NCBI RefSeq assembly: GCF_000003815.2
Contig: NC_049990.1
Coordinates: 673,395-737,394 of the forward strand
Length of the DNA: 64,000 bases
Direction: 5' to 3'
DNA from: Branchiostoma floridae
Lineage: Eukaryota; Chordata; Leptocardii; Amphioxiformes; Branchiostomatidae
The notes beneath the pieces are model-generated. The model saw only the letters and a program-made list of their open reading frames with translations, searched no databases and was not told where the DNA came from. This document shows positions 1-11,633 of this stretch, piece by piece; position 1 is the first letter of the stretch; every line of letters starts with the position of its first letter. The position numbers and the translations under genes were made by a program.

Positions 1-1
1 G

Positions 2-1750
2 GGAACACTATCAACATCTGCCAGTGGTCATGATCAGACAAGGCAGGGTCAGTCTAAGGCCATCACAGAATCCACCAAAAACACCACAGCTAGTGTAGTG
101 GCCAGTATTCATGATCACCAGTATGAAGATATAGACAAACAACACAATCAGACAAGGCAGGGCCAGTCTCAGGCCATCACAGAATCCACCACAAACACCA
201 CAGCTAGTGTAGTGGCCAGTGTTCATGATCACCAGTATGAAGATATAGACAAACAACACAATCAGAAAAGGCAGGGTCAGTCTAAGGCCATCACTGAATC
301 CAACACAAACACCACAGCTGCTGTAGTGGCCTGTGGTCATGATCACCAGTATGAAGATATAGACAAACAACACAATCAGACAAGGCACGGCCAGTCTCAG
401 GCCATCACTGAATCCAACACAAACACCACAGCTAGTGTTGTGGCCAGTGGTCATGATCACCAGTATGAAGATATTGACAGACAACACAATCAGAAAAGGC
501 AGGGTCAGTCTCAGGCCATCACTGAATCCAACACAAACACCACAGCTAGTGTAGTGGCCAGTGGTCATGATCACCAGAATGAAGATATAGACAAACAACA
601 CAATCATGCAACGCAGGGTCAGTCTAAGGCCATCACAGAATCCAACACAAACACCACAGCTAGTGTAGTGGCCAGTGTTCATGATCACCAGTATGAAGAT
701 ATAGACAAACAACACAATCAGACAAGGCAGGGTCAGTCTAAGGCCATCACAGAATCCAACACAAACACCACAGCTAGTGTAGTGGCCAGTGTTCATGATC
801 ACCAGTATGAAGATATAGACAAACAACACAATCAGACAAGGCAGGGTCAGTCTAAGGCCATCACAGAATCCAACACAAACACCACAGCTAGTCAAGTGGC
901 CAGTGGTCATGATCACCAGTATGAAGATATTGACAGACAACACAAACAGACAGAGCAGGGCCAGTCTCAGGCCATCACAGAATCCAACACAAACACCACA
1001 GCTGCTGTAATGACCAGTGGTCTTGATCAACAGTATGAAGATATGGCCCCTCAACACAATCAGACAGGGCGGGGCCAGTCTCAGGCCATCAATAAATCCA
1101 ACACAAACCCAAAAGCTACAGTAGTGACCAGTGGTCATGATCACCAGTATAAAAACATGGACAGCCAGACAGGGCAGGATAATCCTCAGGCCATCACTAA
1201 CTCCTTTGATGCTAGAAATCTATCATATGGCACAGGGCCGACTGCCTCGCAGCTTAATTCCTTGTACACAAACACCACAGCTGTTGTGGAAGCTAGTGGT
1301 TCTGATCAGGCAGGGCAGGGCCAGTCTCAGGCTGTCACTGAATCCTTGGATGCTGGTATTCTATCTTATGGCACAGGGCCGACTGCCTCACAGCTTAATT
1401 CCTTGTACAACGTTGAGCGCCAGTATCAGGCCATTATTAAATCCAACTCGGGCACAGCAGCTGCTGTAGGAACCGGTGGTCATGATCAGACTGGGCAGTG
1501 CCAGTCTCAGGCCGTCATTGAAACTAACACAAAGACCACAGCTATTGCAGTGACCAGTAGCAATGATAGACATCATCAATGTATGGCCCCCCATCCCCAA
1601 AACAATCAGGCAGATCTGGTTCAGTCTCAGGCCATCACTCAATCCAACCCAAACACTACAGCTGCTGTAGTGCCCAGTGGTCATGATCAGACAGAGTTGG
1701 GCCAGTCTCATGGCCAGCACTGAATCCAACCCAAACACCACAGTTGCTGT
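2..1750 (+). CDS. LRR1: cytoplasmic tail of an LRR transmembrane receptor, 5' and 3' partial, frameshifted
   Basis: The frame is open from base 2 to a TGA at 1721-1723. It matches the tail of LRR2 (from about 13,090) almost codon for codon, so the ectodomain lies upstream of the window. The tail is a 38-residue (114-bp) repeat with seven QYEDI units, one unit in which the tyrosine is Asn (QNEDI), then YEDM and YKNM units, then units containing LSYGTGPTASQ and NSLY. Composition is rich in Q, H, N, T and S with no enzymatic domain. Relative to sister repeats, one extra T at 1711 (ctcaTggcc) shifts the frame and gives the early stop. Bases 1724-1750 continue the repeat in another frame before the N gap. 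This could be a real frameshift or an assembly error beside the gap. The long antisense ORF here is a by-product of the repeat. Confidence 0.8.
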
Positions 1751-1850
1751 NNNNNNNNNNNNNNNNNNNNNNNNNNNNNNNNNNNNNNNNNNNNNNNNNN
1801 NNNNNNNNNNNNNNNNNNNNNNNNNNNNNNNNNNNNNNNNNNNNNNNNNN
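1751..1850. other. Assembly gap (100 N)
   Basis: One hundred N, probably a fixed-size placeholder. The sequence after it (agaccaaacatggattcaaa) matches DNA about 690 bases past the LRR2 stop (from 15676), so the gap hides the LRR1 C-terminus and the first part of its 3' flank. Confidence 0.97.
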
Positions 1851-3571
1851 AGACCAAACATGGATTCAAATAAGCCTGGCATAGTATCAAAACTCCAATG
1901 GAATGTAAAAAAAAAGCCTGTATATTTTTAGGCTCAAACAATCTGGATGGGCATCATTAACCACTATATGCCTATTACGAAGCTAACAGTTATTCAGGCA
2001 ACATGATTTTGGAAACGGTCAGACGGTTCAAACAGCATCCACTGCTGTCTTCTGACAGCGACTTCACGAAGATCTGGAGTCATTGGAGTAACTGTTACCT
2101 TGTCTATCTTATTCCCTGGATGTTTTACCTTCATCGGTGTATTAAAATGTAGTCTTGTAATGTGAGGGCTTACAATTATGGCACGATAACTGCGACTAAA
2201 AGTTTATCGTACGAACCTCTCTGTGTAGATGACGCTAATCATCACCAAGATAGTTTTGTCATTCTGTGTAAGGTATTCACAATTTAAGTTTGAAAATACT
2301 GCAGAAGCAGTAGGACTTGCAAGATACCGATCAGCTATATCTTAATGGTCGTTATCACCGCTGCACTTTTCTGATTAGATGTGAGCTTAACACCGGCTTA
2401 ACACCGGCAGTATTTTGTTCTTATTTTCGTTGTGATATTGTAAAGATAGTGGTCATACCGATTTCTTGTATTATTCACTTTAATTAAATGACTTGTTTGT
2501 GCAGTTGAATTTTGATTTCATATATGAGAAACCAGAAACAATTTATTGTAGTGGCCGGCTTTGGATGTGTTAACACCTAGGAAGTATTAATGGAATTGAC
2601 GTTACAAAATATGTTTGCAAGATCTCACTGAGACTTTCTTTTAAAAAAATTGGATTATTTTAAGCATATTATCGTTTTAATTACACGTTTATTGCATGCA
2701 AGTCTATAGAATGATCTAATAGTATGTGATCTAATAGTATGATAACAGCATTTTGTTACCACGATAGTTTTAGTCCAAGACAACTTCACCAACCTGTAAA
2801 TTTGTGTTCTTTGGGCCATGCTGACTGGATTGTTTGGATAGCACCGATCCTCCTTGAACCCCAAAACTGAGGCTGAAGAGAAAGCACAAAAATTACCTGA
2901 AGTCTTAAATCTAAGTAGTCAGGAAGGTTGAACTGAACAGAGCATGATATACCGTACAAAAAAATCTTCTTTTTTGTTCTTTCGCATCTTCTTTGACTTT
3001 GGAAATGACTTTGAAATTCTCTGACATTAGCATCCGTTTTCAAATATATTTTTGTTTGCAATTTACTGTTGGCATATATATATATATATATATGTGCCCA
3101 TCTTGCAGCTGTTTTGTGGAAATTAATCAAATCTGGTGGTGTTTATGCCATGAATATCCGTATAATCTGATCAACATGGTCTTACTTTTTTTGAAGAATG
3201 GTAATAAAAGCGATAAAGTGATAAGACAATTGAAGAGACATACACAAGACAACCCGAAGACAAATACAAGATGAAGTAAATGTCATTATAGTAAGGGTTA
3301 TACAAGAAAGGTGAAACTCCTTATTAGAGAGTGCTTAATCATAACTGACAGTAAAAGAACGTTTTTATTAGTTTTAGAAGAACTGCATGTTATTCAATGA
3401 CTTCTGTGTAATGATCTTAGAAAAATAAAATATAAGAATAAGTACAGCTTGTCTTTAAGTAATTTTATGAGGTTGCAACTGGAACAAAGTTAAATGTCCT
3501 AACAGCTTTTTACAACGCGTCCTCTCCACCCTTATTTTCACAAGCCAACTCAGTAGTATAGTAGGGACACG
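1851..3571. other. Cassette spacer downstream of LRR1
   Basis: Non-coding. It aligns by eye with 15676-17400, 29590-31800 and 49610-51330, the DNA after the other LRR genes. A short (TA)n run lies near 3075-3091. Short frames here contain stops in the sister copies, so I see no gene. Confidence 0.75.
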
Positions 3572-3820
3572 ATGAGCCCCATTATTCAGGCACAAACAGG
3601 CGCATGTCAAAGGTCATCGCCCGCTGATTTTATTTATTCAGGCGCAGGTCAGAGGTCAGATATTATCTATTCAGGCAAAGGTCAGAGGTCATCGTCTGCT
3701 GATATTATTTATTCAGGCGCAGGTCAGAGGTCATCGTCTGACGGCAAAATCTAGGGGAATAGGTATTTTCTTAGATCTGAGTAGGGGTGAAACAGGGGTC
3801 AAGTTGACCTTTTGACCCAC
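3572..3820. promoter_or_regulatory. Cluster of nuclear-receptor half-sites (three perfect DR1, one DR1-like, one ERE-type palindrome)
   Basis: AGGTCA-G-AGGTCA occurs at 3646-3658, 3679-3691 and 3721-3733, and ATGTCA-A-AGGTCA at 3604-3616. They lie in a short minisatellite with units like attcaggcgcaggtcagagg. A separate GGTCA-AGT-TGACC palindrome is at 3797-3809, followed by TGACCC at 3813-3818. DR1 is the known RXR/HNF4/COUP-type layout and GGTCAnnnTGACC is the core oestrogen response element. The cluster is not seen in the other cassettes. Binding is inferred. Confidence 0.5.
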
Positions 3821-4030
3821 CAAGGTAACTATGACAACAACCCAAAATCCCAATTGTGAAAGACACGCCCTTATTTGGCCTAGCTGTAAGTCTCTGAGTC
3901 AATCAACCGGTTAAATCTACTGAGATCAGTCTTTAATGGATGCACTGAAAGCACAGACAACAGACGTCTTTCTTTAGTTACTATATCACAAAGGCTTGTT
4001 TCTCAAACACCGGCGACGCCCCAGTTCTGT

Positions 4031-4281
4031 AGCTGGGGAAAGATCCGTGCTACGATGGCAGGATGCAGCTGAGCTTTCTTCAGCTGGTAGGGATTCTGAG
4101 GTAAGGAATACGGTTGGAGAGGCCGCCGGGATGTCCAGAGGACCTGTACCGACTGATGAGGTCGTGTTGGCGCGACGTTCCAGATACCAGACCGACTCCG
4201 GAAGGGATAGAAGAGAGGCTGCTGCAATTGAGACGTGCACTGCTTCCACATGACGTCATTGAAATGGAGACTGTGGTGTAG
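4031..4281 (+). pseudogene. RTK type-B fragment (kinase C-lobe end), broken
   Basis: The sequence from ctggggaaagatccgtgc to the tag at 4279-4281 matches the last ~80 codons of the intact RTKs (kinase C-lobe end, DLYRLMRSCW region, C-terminal ETVV). In the RTK frame a TAA follows VGILR (ctgaggTAAgga, where the intact copies read caa), so it cannot be translated through. There is no upstream kinase sequence; the 5' junction is with unrelated DNA. The 3' flank (gtttgtctcgctctagaaca) is the type-B flank shared with 37154 onward. It looks like the relic of an upstream RTK whose body was deleted. Confidence 0.85.
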
Positions 4282-5994
4282 TTTGTCTCGCTCTAGAACA
4301 CAATCAAGGAAATGATTTACAACTTGTGTTTAATTGATATGTTTGAAAGGAATGTAACGTTTTTGCAGAATCTTATTTTGTGTGCTTAGTACTAATTCTA
4401 AATGTAACCAGTGTTGTGTTGATGCGATGGTTTTCGTTTTAATTGAGCATCTTAATTTACTTGTACCAATGTCGACAGTAACAACTGTTGCATTGATGTT
4501 ATGATTTGAATGTTAAAACAGACAGAGCTGTACACAGATTGCAAGCTTATTAACTAAACAAGGTGAATAAAATATGTGGAGAGTACTAGCCATTCGTAAC
4601 ACGATATCCCAACAAACTATACGATATAACTTAACGCAGCGTTGCAGCTTATTTTCGTATTGCGTTCAATGTTAATTTTCTGCTTGGTCATTTCAATTCA
4701 TTACATGAACTTACAAAACAAAAAGCGTCAAATCGAAAGCTATTTATACACGTATATGATAACCAGATGACGGGATGTTTAGATTATCAAAGCCCACTTT
4801 TGACTGTACATGTGCCCATATCCATGTGTGAATAAAAGGCTATGAGATGAGAGGTTTTCTTTTCAATCCTTTCTCGTGCCAATCCTATCTTTTCTATCTA
4901 TTTGGCCACCAAGTTGCAACATATGAATCAAAATTGCTATGTAACAAATCAAAGATTTAATGAAAATGTACAGTGAAAAATTCTTAGATGAGGTTTTTAA
5001 GATGTAAATAGGTGCGGATTAGTTTCGTGCGTATTAGTCGGAGTATTTGAAAACATGTAATAGCAATCAAGTTCCAAAATGTAAACGGACCTTTCATGTT
5101 TTATATTGATGTAACGGGTCAAGCATACAGTGTTCTTCTTGGTTGCTAATTCCTATGAATATATGGTAATAACGAAGCCAAAACATTCCTGCATAGCAAA
5201 GATTTTCCTGACCGTTTTCAAGATTGCTATATCCAAACTACCCAGCATATCTGCTTTGGTGATGTTTCATGACCTACACAAAGCAGGAATCATTCTACAA
5301 AATCAAAGTTCTCCCCTAGTGTTTTTTTTGTTGCTTTCTCTTGTTCTAATGACGTTTTATACTGAAAGTTCATCTGTGTTGGTAGAAGTCATTCTTGAAA
5401 TAGTTGAACTGTAATTTCCAACACCAAAATTGGACTCACCCAACTTTTCGACTGAACAGCATCAGTCTTTGTCAAGGAATGAACAATCCACTGCTGTCGT
5501 GACGTCACGTTATGCAGATAGAACACGTGACTCAGTAAGCAGTGGATTATAGGTTGCAGGAAGTCTATGGCGCCCACTGTGTTGGAAATTACTGTTCAAC
5601 TATTTCAAGAACGTTATATATGGTGAACCTCTAATCTCCTAGCAGAGGTCAGAATCCGGCCCATTCTCAGCGCTGTAGATGCATTTTTGCAAAATATCTA
5701 GCACGCCTTTCCAGTATTGCACCTTTTTAACACCCAGTAGTATTACACTTTTAAAGAAAAGTGCAGCCCCAGATGAAATGCGAGGTCGACGTTGCTTTAG
5801 CTTAAAGACGCAAAGACCCAGATAATGAGCTATTTCTTTACATTTGTCAGAGATAAGTGACACCCGAGACGGTGCTGTGTACGCACTGACCCTGAACTTC
5901 CCGCGTCGAGAAGAACGAGGAAGCGGAGTGAGAACCCGCGTCGTTACCTCTGGGGTCTGTTTTCAACACCGAGGATACAAGTCAAGGTGAAATT
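4282..5994. other. RTK-to-RTK spacer, copy 1
   Basis: Non-coding. It aligns with 18254-19909, 32645-34342 and 37154-38875. It holds the type-B RTK 3' flank (AATAAA near 4567 and 4831), the 216-bp foldback element, and the 5' flank of RTK-A1. No gene seen. Confidence 0.75.
5394..5609. repeat. 216-bp foldback element carrying CRE, E-box and AP-1 sites (copy 1)
   Basis: The ends are inverted repeats of about 31 bp (start cttgaaatagttgaactg, end the reverse complement with one mismatch). A second inverted pair lies inside (aatccactgct / agcagtggatt). The centre carries TGACGTCA (5500-5507), CACGTG (5524-5529) and TGACTCA (5528-5534). Same-length copies lie at 19315-19530, 33748-33963 and 38276-38491, each about 0.4 kb before an RTK start. 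No clear target-site duplication. Confidence 0.8.
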
Positions 5995-8857
5995 ATGGCA
6001 ACTGATGTGAAGGGATTGTTTGTTGTGGGTTTCTGGGTTGCTTCTGTCAACCTTCTTTGTTCTGCTCGGGCCCAGGAGTTCAGCGTTTCCGTACCAGAAA
6101 ACGTCGCTGTTGGGGAGACCATTTTCAGCCTACCAGGGACCCGGGCTGGAGAAAAAGCGGAACTTCCGTGTGCCAAAATGGAGGGAGATCCGTACGGCCG
6201 CTTTAATGTGACGAAGAACTGCACTATTGTGGTCGCCAACCCGCTGGACTGGTCAGTGCAGTCGGCATATTTGCTGACAATCCGCAGTGGAGTCCACAAC
6301 ACGAGAGTTAAGATAGAGTTGAGTGACGTTGAGGGCTATCCTCCTGTGTATAACGAGACGTGTGAAACTCCGGTCAACCCTGACCGAAAGACGGGAGATT
6401 TACTATACAGTGTAACTACATCAGGGGAATTTGTGACGACGACCGGAGATGTTTTCTTTAGCAAAGGAATACGTATTACAAAAGTCCCCCACGATACTGA
6501 CTGGAAAAAGGATTCTTGGATGTTTTACACCGACAATAGTGACTGCAACATTCGCATAGCGGTTAAGACTGATCATATTTATGATTTAACAGTCTTACAA
6601 GACATATGGGACAACGACATTAAACAGGTGACATGCACTCACTCACTCACTCACTCACTCATCCTCTTGCACATGCACTGCGGGTTACAAATCATCAAAA
6701 ATAAATATGAACCTGTTTAGTCTTAAATGGGAAAACACTAGTATCGAGTATTTAAGGAAGTATGTTCCCGAACACGTCGTGAAAGCAAGATATCTTAACT
6801 TCATCGTTGTCATTTCTTTGACGGTTCCTACAACAGAAGCAGTGCTATACAACTGTGAAATCCCAAAATTTCGCACCCCGGTCGGATCAACAGTGCATGA
6901 CATCATAAGATCATTTGCGAGTATTGAATATCTGGACATGCGAATAACACCAGTCGGCTGCCCAGTTGGAAAATATGGCTTCAACTGCCACAAAACCTGC
7001 ATCTGTAAGAACGGCGCCCGCTGCCACGGGTTTAACGGTGCCTGCAAATGTCCGCCCGGCTGGAAAGGTGTGGCCTGTGACATTCCCAAACAAGACGTCT
7101 CCATCACGACGACACCTAGCGATCCTAGCCACATCTACATTTCCGCAAATATCACGTTTCATTGCAAGACACACCATGTCGATGCTGAATACATCTCGCT
7201 TACATTTCAAAATGCAACCAAGAAAGTCAGATTTGGTGAAAAGGAGATAGACTTTGTAGTTCCGAATATACAATCAACCAACAGCGGGCCCTACACCTGC
7301 CAGGTCCGAGACACCCGGGGAAACACACTCAACACCACGTTTGTGCTCAATGTTACCAACTGTGCTCCAGACACAAAAGGTGCCCGGTGTGATGAAGTGT
7401 GTGGTTGCCTACAAGGTGCCAGCTGTGACCGCTGGGCTGGTTGTGTCTGTCCGCCGGGATGGACAGGAACCAGGTGTCTGACCAAATGTCCCCATGGCAA
7501 GTACGGACAAGACTGTGCTAAGAACTGTAGCTGTCAAAATGGAGCGACTTGTGGCCCTAGTGACGGTAGGTGTGAATGTGAAGCCGGATGGTACGGAAGG
7601 AATTGTAGCAAACCATGTGTAAACGGTCGGTTCGGTTGGAGATGTCATGAAGTTTGTGCCTGTAAGAACAATGCTACATGTAGCAATGTGGACGGTAGCT
7701 GCACATGTATGACACCATGGACGGGACGGAACTGTGACCAGTTGCAGACAAGCGCAGATCAACCGATGCTCGAAATCCTGGTCTCACTGGGCTCCTTAGT
7801 CTTATTTGTTGCCATAGTGATGGCCATACTCTACATAACGGGTATTCTGGCTTGCTCCGCATCTGACACAGGCGAGGAGGACAAGATACTTTTCGAGCTG
7901 AGGAGAATGGAGCAGGATCTAGCACAGAGCCTACAGCCGGGCTGGCTGGGACGTTGGGAGAAGAAGATCAAACATCTTACTCCTGGTCCCCTGATAGGAG
8001 AAGGAATGTTTGGACTAGTCAGAAAAGGAAAGCTGCGCACACCTGAGGGAGAGCTCGCCGTTGCCGCGAAAACAGTTCGCGTCGAGGACTCACAGTCCTA
8101 TCGAGACTTCTACAGAGAAGCAGCCATTTTGGTAGCTGTGCACCAACAACGAGATGGCGATTGTCGTGAGTCCAACATTGTTCAACTTGTGGGGCTCATC
8201 ACCAAGTCTGCGGAGAAGTACATTCTTCTGGAATACGCCCCGAAAGGCGATCTCTTGGGCTTCCTTCGCCGATCTGGGAACATCAATGAGAAAGGCCTAC
8301 TTGGAAACCTTCTTGGATACGCAGTCCACATAGCACGAGCTCTACAAGAGCTGGAACGCTTGAGAATCGCCCATCGTGACGTGGCCGCTCGCAACGTCCT
8401 CATCACTGCCGATGACGTGGCCAAGCTGGCTGACTTTGGACTGGCCAGAGATGTCTACGCCACTACTCAGTATGTCCGATCCAACCGTCCAGGCGTTGAC
8501 GAACTCCTTCCGCTGAAGTGGATGGCGCTGGAGTCCATCGAGACCGGCGAGTACACTTGTCTGAGTGACGTCTGGTCCTTCGGCGTGCTGCTGTGGGAGA
8601 TCGCCACGCTGGGGAAAGATCCGTGCTACGATGGCAGGATACAGCTGAGCTTTCTTCAGATGGTGGGGATTCTGAGGCAAGGCATACGGTTGGAGAGGCC
8701 ACCGAAATGTCCAGAGGACCTGTACCGACTGATGAGGTCGTGTTGGCGCGACGTTCCAGATACCAGACCGACTCCAGAAGGGATAGAAGAGAGGCTGCTG
8801 CAACTGAGACGTGCATTGCTTCCACATGACGTCATTGAAATGGAGACTGTGGTGTAG
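5995..8857 (+). pseudogene. RTK-A1: single-exon receptor tyrosine kinase with a frameshifting 40-bp insertion
   Basis: The ATG at 5995 starts a signal peptide ending near SARAQ and the same N-terminal region as the intact RTKs. The frame is lost at 6640-6679, where 40 extra bases sit between two copies of acatgcact; it ends at 6720. A second open frame, usable from just after the insertion and with its first ATG at 6707, runs to TAG 8857. It covers EGF-like, Ig-like, three EGF-like, transmembrane and kinase regions, with GEGMFG, the VAAK lysine, HRDVAARN and DFG all present, and ends ETVV. A further in-frame 3-bp loss lies nearby (KWENT for KWGENT). No GT-AG intron restores the frame: splicing 6628-6720 puts a TAA in frame. 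Either a recent pseudogene, a polymorphic allele, or an assembly slip at the CACT run. Confidence 0.85.
6640..6679. repeat. 40-bp (CACT)n-containing insertion in RTK-A1
   Basis: Absent from B3, A3 and RTK4, where acatgcact is followed directly by gcgggtta. It consists of a CACT run plus atcctcttgcacatgcact, and is bounded by 9-bp direct repeats of acatgcact (6631-6639 and 6671-6679). Forty bases is one more than a multiple of three. Confidence 0.85.
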
Positions 8858-9540
8858 TTTTTCTCGCCCTGGAATGTTGTAAAAGAAAATATACAGCTTT
8901 TGTTTGCCATTCTTAAGAGGACATTTTTGTAGAATCTTCCTTGGTGTGTTCAGTGCTTGTTTTGATATTTCAATCACTGGGTGTTGTTTTGAGGCGATCA
9001 CTAAGTTTGAATTGAGAGCTGTACAGAATCTTTCTTGCTTTGCAGTGTACCAATTGCGACAGTAACAGTGTGTTGTGTTGATATGATGGCTTGAGTGTTA
9101 AGATGGAGCTATGTATATATTACAATCTTACTCAGTCAATGATAATATCATATAACTTACATCATCTCTCTTCCGTATTGTGTTTAAAGTTAATTTGCAG
9201 TGCTGTGTCTATATTTCACTGATTTTGTAATTCATCGGTGAAGGTATGAGACCGTTGAACTCTCGATCTTTATTCTATTAACATGTTTGAATACTTAGTA
9301 TAGCTTTGAATACTAGTACTGTATACATGCGTAAGATTGATCTTAGCAGCCTGTAGTCGTAATAAAAGTCTTTCTCTACATTAAACCCGCCACAATCGTT
9401 GTTCAATAAACTTTGACCTGACGTGTATTATAAAACCTGCATCATGATTTCATTTTACATCATGAACATTAATGTTAATATAAAAAGCCTGCTTCAGACA
9501 ATCAGCCCCGTGTTGGTAAGACTAATAACGGGTTGTACCA
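8858..9540. other. RTK type-A 3' flank
   Basis: Matches 41672-42324 and, less closely, 20991-21730 (tttttctcgccctgg start). AATAAA signals occur near 9361 and 9405. It ends in the leader of the 51-bp minisatellite. No gene seen. Confidence 0.7.
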
Positions 9541-9825
9541 CACGCCATTACGGACCAGCTACCGACGGCCGCACCCTACACAACAACAGCCTGAGCCATC
9601 ACGGACCAGCTACCGACGGTCGCACCCTACACAACAACAGCCTGAGCCATCACGGACCAGCTACCGACGGCCGCACCCTCCACAACAACAGCCTGAGCCA
9701 TTACGGACCAGCTACCGACGGCCGCACCCTACACAACAACAGCCTGAGCCATCACGGACCAGCTACCGACGGCCGCACCCTACACAACAACAGCCTGAGC
9801 CATCACGGACCAGCTACCCAGAACG
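9541..9825. repeat. 51-bp minisatellite, array 1
   Basis: About 5.5 units of 51 bp (unit begins tcacggaccagctaccgacg and ends caacaacagcctgagcca). 51 is a multiple of 3, so open frames translating to HHGPATDGRTL-type repeats arise automatically. Flanking sequence differs by indels between arrays, which argues against a conserved protein. Further units lie at 9981-10062. Confidence 0.9.
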
Positions 9826-10062
9826 TGCAGCTAAAGCTGCTCTTGTGGCTTGACAGGTATGTTGCTGCCGGTGGATAAACTTTAAGGGTAAATCTGTTAT
9901 GTCCAAATGTTGTTATAACTTAATCAGGATTGATATCAGTCCCGCCCTGTAGGTAAGACTAACCCCCGGTTGTTAACCACACGACATTACGGACCAGCTA
10001 CCGACGGCCGCATCCTACACAACAACAGCCTGAGCCATCACGGACCAGCTACCGACGGCCGC
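9826..10062. repeat. Linker and partial 51-bp units before the 37-bp array
   Basis: Holds cagctaaagctgctcttgtg followed by the donor-like caggtatgt, then a repeat of the leader (cagtcccgccctgtaggtaa) and about 1.6 units of the 51-bp repeat at 9981-10062. The same linker follows the array at 21731-22190. Confidence 0.7.
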
Positions 10063-11383
10063 ACCCTGCACACCAGCACCTGGTGCCTGGGGTATTCACA
10101 CCCTACACACCAGCACACCGGTGCCTGGGGTATTCACACCCTACACACCAGCACCCCGTGCCTGGGGTATTCACACCCTACACACCAGTACACCGGTGCC
10201 TGGGGTATTCACACCCTACACAACAGTACACCGGTGCCTGGGGTATTCACACCATACACACCAGCACCCGGTGCCTGGGGTATTCACACCCTACACACCA
10301 GCACCCCGTGCCTGGGGTATTCACACCCTACACACTAGCACCCGGTGCCTGGGGCATTCACACCCTACACACCAGCACCCGGTGCCTGGGGTATTCACAC
10401 CCTACACACCAGCACCCGGTGCCTGGGGTATTCACACCCTACACACCAGCACCCCGTGCCTGGGGTATTCACACCCTACACACCAGCACCCCGTGCCTGG
10501 GGTATTCACACCCTACACACCAGCACCCCGTGCCTGGGGTATTCACACCCTACACACCAGCACACCGTGCCTGGGGTATTCACACCCTACACACCAGCAC
10601 ACCGTGCCTGGGGCATACACACACCCTACACACCAGCACCCGGTGCCTGGGGCATACACACACCCTACACACCAGCACCCGGTGCCTGGGGCATACACAC
10701 ACCCTACTCACCAGCACCCGGTGCCTGGGGTATTCACACCCTACACACCAGCACCCCGTGCCTGGGGTATTCACACCCTACACACTAGCACCCGGTGCCT
10801 GGGGCATTCACACCCTACACACCAGCACCCGGTGCCTGGGGTATTCACACCCTACACACCAGCACCCGGTGCCTGGGGTATTCACACCCTACACACCAGC
10901 ACCCCGTGCCTGGGGTATTCACACCCTACACACCAGCACCCCGTGCCTGGGGTATTCACACCCTACACACCAGCACCCCGTGCCTGGGGTATTCACACCC
11001 TACACACCAGCACACCGTGCCTGGGGTATTCACACCCTACACACCAGCACACCGTGCCTGGGGCATTCACACCCTACAAGCACACCAGCACCCGGTGCCT
11101 GGGGCATACACACACCCTACACACCAGCACACCGGTGCCTGGGGTATTCACACCCTACAGCACACCAGCACACTGGTACCTGGGGTATTCACACCCTACA
11201 GCACACCAGCACACTGGTACCTGGGGTATACACACCCTACACACCAGCACCCGGTGCCTGGGGCATACACACACCCTACACACCAGCACCCGGTGCCTGG
11301 GGTATTCACACCCTACACACCAGCACACCGGTGCCTGGGGCATACACACACCCTACACACCAGCACACCGTGCCTGGGGCATT
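10063..11383. repeat. 37-bp satellite array (~36 units) with a 450-bp higher-order duplication
   Basis: Unit of about 37 bp (ccctacacaccagcacccgg plus tgcctggggtattcaca), with some 39-bp units. 37 is not a multiple of 3, so all three plus frames stay open and each cycles through PGVFTPYTP, CLGYSHPTH and AWGIHTLHT; these ORFs are not genes. The variant cacactagca recurs at 10331 and 10781, marking a 450-bp duplicated block. A single unit occurs at the end of the 51-bp arrays near 24,400 and 44,435, so this array is a local expansion of one unit. Confidence 0.92.
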
Positions 11384-11633
11384 ATTACACGAGTTCTTGC
11401 CCGGAAGGTACCAGCTGAAGCTGTTCTTATTGGCTTCAAATTCTGTTGTGAATATTCATTCAGCCAGCTTCAGACAATCAACACAACCATTTCGCAAAGA
11501 CCACAGTAATTTAACTGCTTGTTACACACTTTTCCAGTCGAGATTTACTTTAAAGTTGACATCAAATTCCGAGATATCGACGAGGTGAGGTTTTACAGAC
11601 GACCTTCCTGTTCTGTTTAGGTAACAGAACACC
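11384..11633 (+). promoter_or_regulatory. 5' flank of LRR2 with a probable 3' splice site before the ATG
   Basis: A pyrimidine-rich tract ending in AG (ccttcctgttctgtttag, AG at 11619-11620) lies 13 bp before the ATG. LRR3 and LRR4 have the same arrangement (AG at 26117-26118 and 46147-46148). This suggests a non-coding 5' exon further upstream with all coding sequence in one exon. Inferred. Confidence 0.4.

Noticed and set aside
11-1144. Long antisense open frame (377 codons) opposite the LRR1 tail, and a similar one at 13107-14159
   Set aside because: The sense repeat unit is a multiple of 3 and lacks antisense stops, so the antisense frame stays open automatically. It has no independent start or domain.
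6628-6720. An intron removing the RTK-A1 insertion (GTGACA ... TTTAG)
   Set aside because: Splicing there leaves TCT TAA in frame, and the intact copies keep most of this sequence as coding.
10083-11588. ORFs of 501 and 462 codons over the 37-bp array
   Set aside because: All three plus frames are open because the 37-bp unit has no stop in any frame. The products cycle through the same three peptides, which is the signature of a satellite.
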